Positions 8,751-16,729 of a DNA stretch of 34,552 nt are shown one piece after another. The translations under genes and the position numbers were made by a program. The first letter of the stretch is position 1; each line of letters begins with the position of its first letter. The notes below the pieces were generated by a model that was not told the origin of the DNA, made no database searches, and saw only the letters and a list, made by a program, of their open reading frames with translations. Origin of the DNA: CAYFPO01 sp964345035 (lineage in GTDB: Bacteria > Fidelibacterota > Marinisomatia > SCGC-AAA003-L08 > GCA-002704045); the NCBI GenBank assembly GCA_964345035.1, contig CAYFPO010000023.1, positions 1 through 34,552 of the forward strand, given 5' to 3'.

Positions 8751-9149
8751 ATGAAAACGCATAAAATAATATCACTTTTGGTGATAGTACTGATGCTTAT
8801 CAGTTGCAATACCAGCATTAATCAACCACATAATCATTCGATGAATAATACAATTGAATTTTCTTATACACCCGATCCTGCAACCGTTAATACTGAAATA
8901 TCCTTCACATTCAAAGTTGAAGATGAAGATGGTGAGCATATTGAAGGTTTAATGCAAACCGAATGTGATTTTGAGATGGAAGGAATAGAACCAGTGGAAA
9001 TAGAATTAACTGAGGATTCATCGGATCATGGACATTATTTGGGAACAGCAATATTTACGGTGGCTGGAGAATATGAAGTTCATTTTCATTACATGCATGA
9101 TGATGAAAGCAATCACATTTCTGCGGACACTACCTTTACAGTCCAGTAA
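8751..9149 (+). CDS. His-rich exported lipoprotein, YtkA/FixH-like beta-sandwich
   Basis: A 132-residue lipoprotein. The signal sequence ends in lipobox LISC (Cys19), followed by a His-rich linker (NQPHNHS) and a single beta-sandwich domain with the pattern FTFKVEDEDGEHIEGL ... GHYLGTAIFTVAGEYEVHFHY. This resembles the YtkA-like/FixH-like domains often found near copper or cytochrome proteins; the family match is judged by pattern only. His, Asp and Glu are unusually frequent, so metal binding is plausible. It sits 14 nt before the porin-cytochrome gene and is probably co-transcribed with it. The start ATG has no clear Shine-Dalgarno sequence, only an AT-rich upstream stretch. Confidence 0.78.
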   Translation: MKTHKIISLLVIVLMLISCNTSINQPHNHSMNNTIEFSYTPDPATVNTEISFTFKVEDEDGEHIEGLMQTECDFEMEGIEPVEIELTEDSSDHGHYLGTAIFTVAGEYEVHFHYMHDDESNHISADTTFTVQ

Positions 9150-9163
9150 TAAGGAGAAGCATT

Positions 9164-10543
9164 ATGAAATTTAAGAAACATTCAGAATATTCGATGATTT
9201 TTCTAGGCATGTTCATTTTGGTAATGTTTTCATCCCAAATAATATCGGCATACCCAGGTTTTGGGAAAAAAATTAATCCAGTTTTAATCCAATCCTGTGG
9301 TCAATGTCATGTGGCTTTTCCCAAATTGAGGCTTTATGGCAGAACTACCAGAGAAATCGGCTATCAAGTTCCTATTGCAGAGTCGGATGATGGATTAATC
9401 AAATCAATTTATCGATCCGTTCCCATTGGAATTCGTGGCAAAATGGATGTTGCAGATACAGATAATGGTAAATCTATGCTAACACTGGTACAGTTTTTAA
9501 GTTCTGGTACAGTATTAAATGATAAAGTTGCCTGGTGGTTTCATAAACATCTTTACGATATTGAGGATGATCAGGATAGTAAGTTATTTGATACAAAAAA
9601 AATTATACCTTTAAATGAAGGACAGCCCCATGAGGCTTGGTTACAATATAATCATTCGACAGCACTTAATGTCCGGGCTGGTGTTTTCGAGTTACCTTTT
9701 TGGTTTTCTCCTGTAAAAACAAAAGTAGGTGAATCGGATTATTTAGCTTTTGGTGCCAATGGTAACCCAGATATGTCCGGAACATTATCTTCACCTCAAT
9801 TTGGGATTGCCCTAAACGGTTATTTGAGTAAAGGTACATCAGAAGATGATTGGGGTGAATCTGAGGATAATTATGCCGAAGGATATAACTATGCTATTAC
9901 TGTGACCAGCGGTAAAGCTGAATTTCCACAAAACTCAGAGCTATCCATGAATACGTTTTTTGGAAGAATTACCAAAAAAGAATATTCATATGCTGCGGGT
10001 TTATGGGCTTTAGCTGGTAAAGCAGAAATCACACACCAAAATGAACATAATGACCACCTTATGAAAAGCGTGGAAACGAGTAGTGAAAATGTGCATTTCG
10101 AAAGATATTATCGTTTTGGTACCGATATTGATTTATTTATTAGAGGAGATGATATAAATATATATGGTAGTCTTGTTTATGGTAATGATATTGATCGGGA
10201 CTTTGTAGGCGGATTTTTAGGATATGATCATTTGTTTCATCCAAAAATATTCGGATTGGTACGATACGACGGAGTCTTCTTTATAAGCGGTGATGCCATG
10301 GGTGAAATGGATAATCCACATGATGAAAATGGAGATGATCATGGAGAAGAAGAAAATGGCGGTCACGCCCACGGAGTAATGATAATGGATGACGCCAGTT
10401 CATTCTCCGCCGGGATTTTTTATTTACCCTTTGCTAATGTCCGGGTTGGTTTTGAATATGTTTACCAGTTAAATGGTAATATTGGACAAGACATTCATGA
10501 TATAGGCGGAAAAGGAATATTCCAGATTCAATTTGGTTTTTAA
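9164..10543 (+). CDS. Outer-membrane porin-cytochrome fusion, Cyc2-like (monohaem c-type N-terminus plus beta-barrel)
   Basis: A 459-residue exported protein. A signal peptide (~1-30, ending IISA) is followed by a short haem-c segment with CxxCH at Cys45-Cys48-His49. Its setting, AYPGF ... CGQCH ... FPKLRLYGR ... GY, matches the conserved order of Cyc2-type porin-cytochromes (A-P-F, CxxCH, FP-L, GR, GY). The remainder (~75-459) alternates amphipathic strands and acidic loops like an outer-membrane barrel and ends in aromatic Phe. A loop near residues 385-410 is rich in His, Asp, Glu and Met (NPHDENGDDHGEEENGGHAH), a plausible metal site. Known Cyc2 proteins oxidise Fe(II) at the outer membrane, but related family members exist without that role, so the substrate is open. 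The RBS is AAGGAG about 9 nt before ATG. The upstream His-rich lipoprotein supports a metal- or electron-transfer function. Confidence 0.75.
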   Translation: MKFKKHSEYSMIFLGMFILVMFSSQIISAYPGFGKKINPVLIQSCGQCHVAFPKLRLYGRTTREIGYQVPIAESDDGLIKSIYRSVPIGIRGKMDVADTDNGKSMLTLVQFLSSGTVLNDKVAWWFHKHLYDIEDDQDSKLFDTKKIIPLNEGQPHEAWLQYNHSTALNVRAGVFELPFWFSPVKTKVGESDYLAFGANGNPDMSGTLSSPQFGIALNGYLSKGTSEDDWGESEDNYAEGYNYAITVTSGKAEFPQNSELSMNTFFGRITKKEYSYAAGLWALAGKAEITHQNEHNDHLMKSVETSSENVHFERYYRFGTDIDLFIRGDDINIYGSLVYGNDIDRDFVGGFLGYDHLFHPKIFGLVRYDGVFFISGDAMGEMDNPHDENGDDHGEEENGGHAHGVMIMDDASSFSAGIFYLPFANVRVGFEYVYQLNGNIGQDIHDIGGKGIFQIQFGF

Positions 10544-10680
10544 TATTTTAATTTTAGAAGAAAATTATTTGGATAATAAAGGTTTTTTTTGGCTAAAGAC
10601 AGCCAATGGGGAGAATAAGAGTAAAACAGCATTCACTTCGATCATCTTGTCGATTTAAAACATAAGTACTGTTTCCGCAC

Positions 10681-10766
10681 CGGAACCGAGGCAAATTGAA
10701 TTGGTTCTGTCCAGAAATCGTGATTTTATCGATTTATTGCCTAAACAAGAATCAGAATTGGTTCCG
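10681..10766. other. Nested inverted repeats in the 10544-10777 gap (possible structured RNA or gene remnant)
   Basis: Three pairs nest in order: CGGAACC/GGTTCCG (10681-10687 with 10760-10766), AGGCAA/TTGCCT (10689-10694 with 10737-10742) and AAATCG/CGATTT (10715-10720 with 10730-10735). GAATTGGTTC also occurs twice directly (10698 and 10755). The same stretch carries a start-less open plus-strand frame ending PKQESELVPKSQY, so it could instead be the tail of a decayed gene. No tRNA or known RNA family is recognised. Confidence 0.35.
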
Positions 10767-10777
10767 AAGTCCCAGTA

Positions 10778-11662
10778 TTAATCAAACAAAACAGATGGAT
10801 AAATTTTAATATCAATCAATTCTTGTATCTTATTCATAACAAATTGCTTATCTTCCTGATAGGTAACACCAAACCATGAGGCTTCGCTCTGGAGAACCCG
10901 GACAATTTCAGTACCATTTTGTACCAAATCATTTACAACAGTTGGAATTAAAAATTCACTTGTCAATTCATTTCCGCTAATTTGCAAAAAATCTTTGAAC
11001 ATCTGCTCCAGATATCTAAACAGAATTGGTGTGAATCCCCACATATTAACAGACACAGGTTCACTGCCGTCTAAATTTCTATTTTGATCTGAAGAGACTC
11101 CTGTGTCTGATTTTATTACATTTCCGGTTTCTGTTACATTTGTCAAACAATTATTTTCAACCTCACAGACCCCTCTTGTAACACCACCAAAAGAGGATAG
11201 AGTTTGATCAAGCCTATATGCAACCATGCTGAATAATCTATTGCCTTTGTTATAATATTCGTACATTTTCTGGAATGCTTCCCGACCATAAAAATCATCT
11301 GCATTGATAACGCAGAATGGTTCATTTATGAGATCTCTCGCAGATAAAATTGCATGACCGGTACCCCAGGGCTTTTTACGGCCTGCTGGACAAATGTATC
11401 CCTCCGGCAGGTCAAAAATATCTTGAAATGCAAATTCAACTTTGATCCTGTCTGAGAATTTTGATGATACCTTTTCCCTGAAATCAGATTCAAAATCTTT
11501 ACGTATGATAAAAACAATTTTGGAAAATCCGGATTTAATAGCATCATAAACTGAATAATCCATAATAGTTTCGCCGTTTGGTCCCATTGCATCTAACTGT
11601 TTCAAACCGCCATAACGGGATCCCATCCCCGCCGCCATAATCAATAAAGTCATATCATTCAA
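10778..11662 (-). CDS. Sugar-phosphate nucleotidylyltransferase family protein
   Basis: A 294-residue cytoplasmic NTP_transferase (GT-A-like) enzyme. The nucleotide-binding loop LIMAAGMGSRYGGLKQLDAMG lies at residues 7-27. A KPWGTGHA motif (~97-104) and the metal-binding VINADDFYG (~118-126) follow, and GFTPILF and SASWFGVTYQEDK-type regions appear later. Members couple an NTP to a sugar phosphate to make an NDP-sugar; the exact sugar cannot be read from the sequence. TTG at 11662 is the preferred start because GGAG lies 10 nt upstream, whereas the in-frame ATG at 11653 would be 19 nt away. It is a single gene on the minus strand, with a decayed aminotransferase gene immediately upstream. Confidence 0.85.
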   Translation of the reverse strand: MNDMTLLIMAAGMGSRYGGLKQLDAMGPNGETIMDYSVYDAIKSGFSKIVFIIRKDFESDFREKVSSKFSDRIKVEFAFQDIFDLPEGYICPAGRKKPWGTGHAILSARDLINEPFCVINADDFYGREAFQKMYEYYNKGNRLFSMVAYRLDQTLSSFGGVTRGVCEVENNCLTNVTETGNVIKSDTGVSSDQNRNLDGSEPVSVNMWGFTPILFRYLEQMFKDFLQISGNELTSEFLIPTVVNDLVQNGTEIVRVLQSEASWFGVTYQEDKQFVMNKIQELIDIKIYPSVLFD

Positions 11663-11711
11663 TTATCCATATCTCCTTCAATTTTTGGAGTACTTGTACA
11701 CAGTACATTCT

Positions 11712-11924
11712 TTAAACAGAATGATGATCTGTAAGAAGCTTGCCGAAATACTCATTATCAATTGCAGGTTTTCTAATTCTGGTAAAGCTGTTCTCATTAA
11801 ATCCCAGGTTGATATTATTATTTACAACTGGTGAAGAAAACAATGAATGAGGTATCATTGCTGATGCAGCACCTCCAAGAGCTGTTGTTTTGGTAATATC
11901 TCATCTGTTTATTTTTCTTGACAT
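11712..11924 (-). pseudogene. Decayed Tat-signal protein, N-terminal remnant of a HisC-like aminotransferase
   Basis: From ATG at 11924 (AAGGAA just upstream) one frame reads MSRKINR, then TGA, then DITKTTALGGAASAMIPHS and onward to a stop at 11714-11712. The context matches a twin-arginine leader (SRxxxRRDFxKTxALGGAA). The TGA at 11903-11901 stands where the second Arg is expected and is one base from CGA, so it reads as a nonsense mutation. Downstream, INLGFNENSFTRIRKPAID resembles the start of histidinol-phosphate-aminotransferase-like enzymes (LNENPFGPSPKAI). The gene ends after 71 codons instead of about 370, so at least two lesions are present. Between 11925 and 12203 I see nothing else. 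Confidence 0.6.
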
Positions 11925-12203
11925 ATATTTCCTTTTTTATGACTGATTCAATACGAGAAATTAGAAAAAAATTTGAATGAATTTGGGAAGTTGTAAGGTA
12001 AACCTGAATTAATTGTATAAGTTGAATTACAACAAAAATTTGGTTCAAACCACAAGGATAATTTACTATCTCTGTAAATTGAATCAGATTATATTTTCAA
12101 CTACTTTTGGAATTTTAATGAATAGAACTGAGGATATTTCCAATTTAAAAGGAAATACCCGAATGATAACAATTAATAAAAATTGAGAATTTATTTATGT
12201 GAA

Positions 12204-14105
12204 TTATTCAAGGATGATATTGATAAGCAAAATAATATCGAGTATATCAATTACTTCATCTACGTTCAAATCACCTGCCCATAACTGTAACTGGGTTGGT
12301 TCAATAATATTCAGAATGATATTAATTTCGGTAACAATATCCAGAACGTCAATTGTTCCGTCATTGGTAACATCCCCAAGGAGACCTGTATTTTCCATAA
12401 GTTCGTGAATCAGTAACAGCATAGCTTCAGTGTCAATTTCATTTCTTGCATACCGTACGATTCCACTTTGGTCAATTATGAAATCTCTGGGGAACGGTGA
12501 CCCTGCACCAGGAATGAAATATGCATCATAGGTTAATCCATTCCCGAGAACACCGCTTCCATCATCAATATCCTGTAACAATGGATAGGAGATATCATTT
12601 GTCTCTGCAAAATCTGCTATCATTTCTTCCGGAACATTAGAGATTCCAAGGACAGTAACAAATTCTTCCGGGAAAATTTGCCAGATGGAACTTTCAAAGT
12701 CCGATAACTCCGGACTGCACACTGGTCACAATGGATGAAAAAATGCTATTACGACTATTTGTCCAATATGTTCAGATAATTGGAAGTTACCAGATCCATT
12801 TGAAATAATGGGAAGATTAAAATCAGGGGCATCTTCACCGATTGTAATTCCAGTATAATTTCCATTTATTTCACAATACACTTCCGGTTCATCCGGATCA
12901 TTTGTATTCAAAATATACCTGCCTGAAGCATTCAATTCGCTTGCTGTATAAATAATATCAACAGCAATGGTTTCATCCGGTTCTAATATATCAAGGTGTA
13001 TTGATGTCTCAAATTCAGGCCAGTCAAAATTATAATTTTCAACTATCAATGGCTGATGTCCATTATTTGAAACGGATAAATACAGAGTGTCACTTTCACC
13101 GGGTGCCACAACAGGAAAACTGAGTTTATGCACATTTATGTCAATATCTGACTCCTCAATATACCCATATTCCAATACCTGAAGGTACCGCCATTCTCCC
13201 GAATAAATATAATCATCAAATGTATCTATGGTCATGGTTCTTTTTCCCGTATTTTTAAATCCGGAAACTATCAGTGATTCTCCATTATACTCCAAGACTT
13301 TAACATCATCCCAGTCTGATACTGCAACTTTTCCATTGAAACAGGAAATACGGTTACTTAATCCGGATGTATTAAAATTATCCAGAAAAACAGGTTGAGC
13401 AGGATCGGTAATATCATATACATTGATGCCGCCACTTCCTATTGCTGCATATAATAAGTTTCCTTCCATATCTATATCCTTAGCCGGCGCGTCTGTGGGT
13501 AAGTCCATAACATGAACAGGATTTTCCAAATCTGTTATATCGGCGACTTTAATTCCATTATCACCATTGACAATATAAAGTATGTTCTCATTGAATAGAA
13601 CAGACCAGGAGTTTTCAGTTACCATTTGAGAAATTACTCGTGGGTCCAATGGATCCCCAACATCATAAAAAATGATTCCATCATTATGAGCAGAAACAGC
13701 AAGAATATTGTCCCGTATGACAATATCCTCTACATAGATAGATTCCAGATCAAATATAGTAACCAACACTGGATTTGACAAATTGGAAATATCTACCAAT
13801 GCAAGACCATTTTCATGACAGGCGAAATAGGCATAATTTTCATAAATTTCAGTATAATAGGGATGGCTGCACCCGGGCATGTCCAGATTGGATAACTCCA
13901 CAGGCAGTTCCGGGTTTGATAAATCATAAATAACAAATCCACCTCGATTTGCGGTTAAAATCATTTTATCACCAAAAACCTCTACATCTAATGATTCACG
14001 ATTTGGTGGATCATATTGGTAATGTCTAATAATATTTTTGGATGACAGGCCGGACATAAAAATGATTACCAGACTGATTACCAATTTTAAATTAATCTTT
14101 TCCAC
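12204..14105 (-). CDS. Exported selenoprotein: LVIVD propeller, ASH-like domain, UxxC thioredoxin domain, dockerin-like tail
   Basis: One 633-residue frame is interrupted only by TGA at 12728-12726 (codon 460), read here as selenocysteine. Order: GTG start and signal peptide (~1-22); LVIVD-type beta-propeller repeats (~30-320; NGLALVDISNLSNPVLV, GGINVYDITDPAQPVFL); an ASH/choice-of-anchor-like beta domain (~330-420; VSNNGHQPLIV); a TlpA/AhpC-like thioredoxin domain (~422-570) starting GEDAPDFNLP; and two dockerin-like repeats (~577-633). In the active site, FFHPL-U-PVCSPEL aligns one-to-one with FWxxWCxxCxxEM of TlpA/ResA, so U460 and C463 form UxxC. Homology continues on both sides of the TGA in the same frame, and a SECIS-like hairpin follows it. 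It probably acts as an extracytoplasmic thiol/selenol oxidoreductase with an unknown partner. The GTG start has no strong Shine-Dalgarno sequence. Confidence 0.85.
12698..12716 (-). promoter_or_regulatory. Candidate bacterial SECIS hairpin for codon 460
   Basis: On the minus strand the hairpin begins 9 nt after the TGA: AGTCCG (12716-12711), loop GAGTTAT (12710-12704), CGGACT (12703-12698). This gives a 6-bp GC-rich stem and a 7-nt loop that starts with G and contains GU, about 16 nt after the TGA. These are the spacing and loop features expected for a SelB-binding bSECIS. It lies inside the coding frame. Confidence 0.65.
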
Positions 14106-14274
14106 TAATTTTCTGTTCTAATTATTAAAATAATAATTTCTACTACGTCTGTAATTTCTTACTGTTTTAACTGGTTTTATAGTAACAGGATGTTACAATG
14201 AATATTATTTTAGACAATAGTTATTTAACAATTCATTGAATTATGAACTAATCACAAATTATTGGCGGGATTCT

Positions 14275-14524
14275 ATGAAAAAATATATTTTATTATGTGC
14301 AACATTTATTTTTTATAAGCTGCACTATAAATCTTTAGCAGAATATGTTTGGAGATATAAGCATGGAAGTGATAACATTCAATTACAAAAAAAACTCATT
14401 CTTAAACAACTTGAAAGGTGAGAATGTAGTGGCTGAACCGGGTGTTTACCCTAAATTTAATCTTGACGGCAGTATGTATATTGATTTTATGAATAGAGGT
14501 AAAATCAGGTTTGTTCAAATTTAA
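14275..14524 (+). pseudogene. Short frame fragments, possible remnant of a propeller-type exported protein
   Basis: An ATG at 14275 opens a signal-like stretch (MKKYILLCATFIF) that stops at 14421. An overlapping frame from ATG 14363 (GGAG 8 nt upstream) gives a 53-residue product containing GENVVAEPGVYPKFNLDGSM and ending RGKIRFVQI. The second piece has the look of a PD40/WD40-like blade. Together they may be a frameshifted remnant, or the second may be a real small protein. Support is weak. The remainder of 14106-14551 shows nothing. Confidence 0.3.
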
Positions 14525-14551
14525 TTTTTTAATTTATTCAGTGAGTAGACA

Positions 14552-15034
14552 ATGAAATCAATAGATACATGGATTGATGAATATGGTGAAAGCCATCAGA
14601 ATCCAATCAACAAGACCATTCATTGGATTTGTATTCCAGCTATAGTATTCAGCTTAATTGGCTTATTATGGTCAATTCCCCATAGTTATTTTGAGGGGAT
14701 ACTTCCGGGTCAATATGCACCTTTTTTTAATTGGGCGACAATTTTTCTGGGAATAGCATTACTGTATTATCTAAAATTGTCCATTCCTATGACCTTAGGT
14801 ATGCTGGTATTTACAATATGTGTATTGTATGGAAATAGCTATGTGATTCAAAATATTGAAATGCCGCTTTGGAAATTTTCATTATTTGTTTTTGTTATTG
14901 CGTGGATTGGACAGTTTACCGGTCATATAATAGAAGGCAAAAAACCATCCTTTTTCAAGGATATACAATTTCTGTTAATCGGTCCCGCATGGTTGATGGG
15001 ATTTATTTTTAGGAAATTACATATTAAGTATTAA
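14552..15034 (+). CDS. DUF962 / Mpo1-like integral membrane protein
   Basis: A 160-residue protein with the DUF962 (yeast Mpo1/YGL010w) pattern. The N-terminal YGESHQNPINKTIHWICIPA carries His15 and His24, four hydrophobic membrane segments follow (~26-45, 60-78, 80-98, 108-125), and a third conserved His125 lies in FTGHIIEGKKPSFFKD. Yeast Mpo1 is an Fe(II)-dependent dioxygenase acting in alpha-oxidation of 2-hydroxy fatty acids. Bacterial members are mostly uncharacterised, so that reaction is only a hypothesis here. It is an isolated plus-strand gene with its own terminator. The start ATG has a modest GAGTAG upstream. Confidence 0.85.
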   Translation: MKSIDTWIDEYGESHQNPINKTIHWICIPAIVFSLIGLLWSIPHSYFEGILPGQYAPFFNWATIFLGIALLYYLKLSIPMTLGMLVFTICVLYGNSYVIQNIEMPLWKFSLFVFVIAWIGQFTGHIIEGKKPSFFKDIQFLLIGPAWLMGFIFRKLHIKY

Positions 15035-15036
15035 AT

Positions 15037-15065
15037 AAAAAGGGCTTCAATTTGAAGCCCTTTTT
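15037..15065. terminator. Bidirectional intrinsic terminator
   Basis: AAAAAGGGCTTCAA and TTGAAGCCCTTTTT form a near-perfect hairpin with T-runs on both strands. It sits between the convergent DUF962 gene (plus) and the arylsulfotransferase-like gene (minus) and can serve both. Confidence 0.9.
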
Positions 15066-15081
15066 ATTACCTTTATACGGT

Positions 15082-16545
15082 TTACCATGACTCACCTAGT
15101 ATAATGTTTACGATCATAACAATGTCCAAAACATTGATTAAATCATCTTCATTCACATCAGCAGCGGGTGTTGGGTCTGATAGATTTAAGATAATATTAA
15201 CAGTTAAAACCACATCCAAAATATCAATTGTACCATCATTATTCACATCTCCCGGTGTAAAATTTTCAAATAAATCATATCCATATTTTTGTGCACGGGC
15301 AATCATATTTACACCATTTTGTGTAAAATCCCATACAATATCTCCATCCATTGTTACTTCGATAATACGTGAACTATTGGCGTCTGTAATTAACACATTT
15401 CCATTTGGTAATCTGAATGCACCGGACTGCACTTCTGAGAAAAATCCATCATCAAATGTCCATGTTAAATTTTCAGGTCCAAATGCTTGACCATCCTCAA
15501 TAATGTAGTTGCCGTTATCATCAATTGGCGGCATAAATACATCAGCGGATGAATAACTACCATCTGGCCTATTCACTCCGTTATTATAGTAAATGAAACC
15601 ACCTCCATTTGGATATTCAGGTTCAATCCAATTTATGCTGTGGAGTACATAAATAATTCGGTCTGACGCACTTCCCCGTTCATATACCTGTGGATTCCCC
15701 CATCGGTATATGATATCACCACCCATCCCGGAATTACCACCAGTATGTCCGGCAGCCTCTTCAGTCGTAGTGGAATGATCAATAACAAAAATTTCATTTG
15801 CTTTGGGTGATGAGACAACAATTTGATCTAAAAACTCATTATAATCAATGGCATTAAAATGCATCCAGTCACCATTAGGTTCACCTCCGGGACCTCCATA
15901 TCCTCCCACATTACCATAATTAATGTTCAACAATTCAGGGTGATCAGAAATTGTCCCATAATTTGGGAGATCCAAATCAACATCCTGAATGAGATGATCC
16001 CATAGATGCCATTCCCATACCATATTCACTTCATCTGTTCCTATTGGTTCTAATTCAAGAATCGCTTCACACCAAAACTCATTTAAAGGATTATTTATAG
16101 ATTGCCTGCCCAATGCTATTGCTTCTGCTCCGGTTTTTCGTTCCCAAGCAATAACCAGAATATTTCCATTTGGAAGGGGCTGAATATCATGGTGATGTTG
16201 ATAGGTATCATCGGAAACTTCATATTCCCATAAAATTTCGCCTCCCCAAGAAATACGTTGAATACCACCACCTACACCGCCATTTACCATAGTTGGTGAT
16301 TGAACTCTAAAAGGATAAATAATAGAACTATCCGGTAATAAATACGGCATGCTTGCCGCACCTCTGGCATGATTCCAGGTATGTACCGTTTCTCCATCTT
16401 CATTCTTTAAATAAGTTGTAGTACTTCCACCACCTGGACCACCACTGGATTGTGGAGTATAAATGGTGAGACCATCAAATACTTCCTGACTTGAAATAAT
16501 AGATATAACGAATAATAATGTTAAATTTAGCCAATTAATTTTCAT
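15082..16545 (-). CDS. Secreted arylsulfotransferase-like propeller protein with dockerin-like tail
   Basis: A 487-residue exported protein. The signal peptide is ~1-19. The body matches arylsulfotransferase (ASST)-type six-bladed propellers: HHHDIQPLPNGNILV (His117-119), DWMHFNAIDYNE (His229), VLHSINWIEP (His302), and SGAFRLPNGNVLITDANSSR near the C-terminal blade. Bacterial ASST moves sulfate between aryl groups through a catalytic His without PAPS. Whether this branch is an enzyme or only a related propeller cannot be settled here. The C-terminus (~430-487) has two dockerin-like repeats (GDVNNDGTIDILDVV, DVNEDDLINVLDIV). AGAGAGGAAA precedes the ATG. A paralogue with a different C-terminal tag lies at 21785. 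Confidence 0.82.
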   Translation of the reverse strand: MKINWLNLTLLFVISIISSQEVFDGLTIYTPQSSGGPGGGSTTTYLKNEDGETVHTWNHARGAASMPYLLPDSSIIYPFRVQSPTMVNGGVGGGIQRISWGGEILWEYEVSDDTYQHHHDIQPLPNGNILVIAWERKTGAEAIALGRQSINNPLNEFWCEAILELEPIGTDEVNMVWEWHLWDHLIQDVDLDLPNYGTISDHPELLNINYGNVGGYGGPGGEPNGDWMHFNAIDYNEFLDQIVVSSPKANEIFVIDHSTTTEEAAGHTGGNSGMGGDIIYRWGNPQVYERGSASDRIIYVLHSINWIEPEYPNGGGFIYYNNGVNRPDGSYSSADVFMPPIDDNGNYIIEDGQAFGPENLTWTFDDGFFSEVQSGAFRLPNGNVLITDANSSRIIEVTMDGDIVWDFTQNGVNMIARAQKYGYDLFENFTPGDVNNDGTIDILDVVLTVNIILNLSDPTPAADVNEDDLINVLDIVMIVNIILGESW

Positions 16546-16729
16546 TCAAATTTCCTCTCTCATCTTATTATATTACACACAATTCAAATTATTATCATTA
16601 CAGTTTGGTGTAATGGTTTGTTACAGAAAAATCATTAATTTGAATAGCATGATGAGTCATATTTTAATAGGTTAACTTTTAATTAAAACCCGATTCTAAG
16701 AAAATCAATTAAATTAATCAGGGATAGTT

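Noticed and set aside
11901..11903. In-frame TGA as a third selenocysteine codon
   Set aside because: The position corresponds to an Arg of a twin-arginine signal rather than a redox Cys, no SECIS-like hairpin follows, and the frame ends after 71 codons. A nonsense mutation fits better.
11818..12048. 76-codon minus-strand frame starting MNQIF
   Set aside because: It runs in a different phase from the Tat-signal remnant, which has clear homology-like features, and it shows no coding character.
12726..12728. General reassignment of TGA (as in code 4 or 25)
   Set aside because: Several genes in the window end in TGA at the expected place (TPR protein, isoaspartyl peptidase, ALDH, K+ channel), so TGA is a normal stop here.
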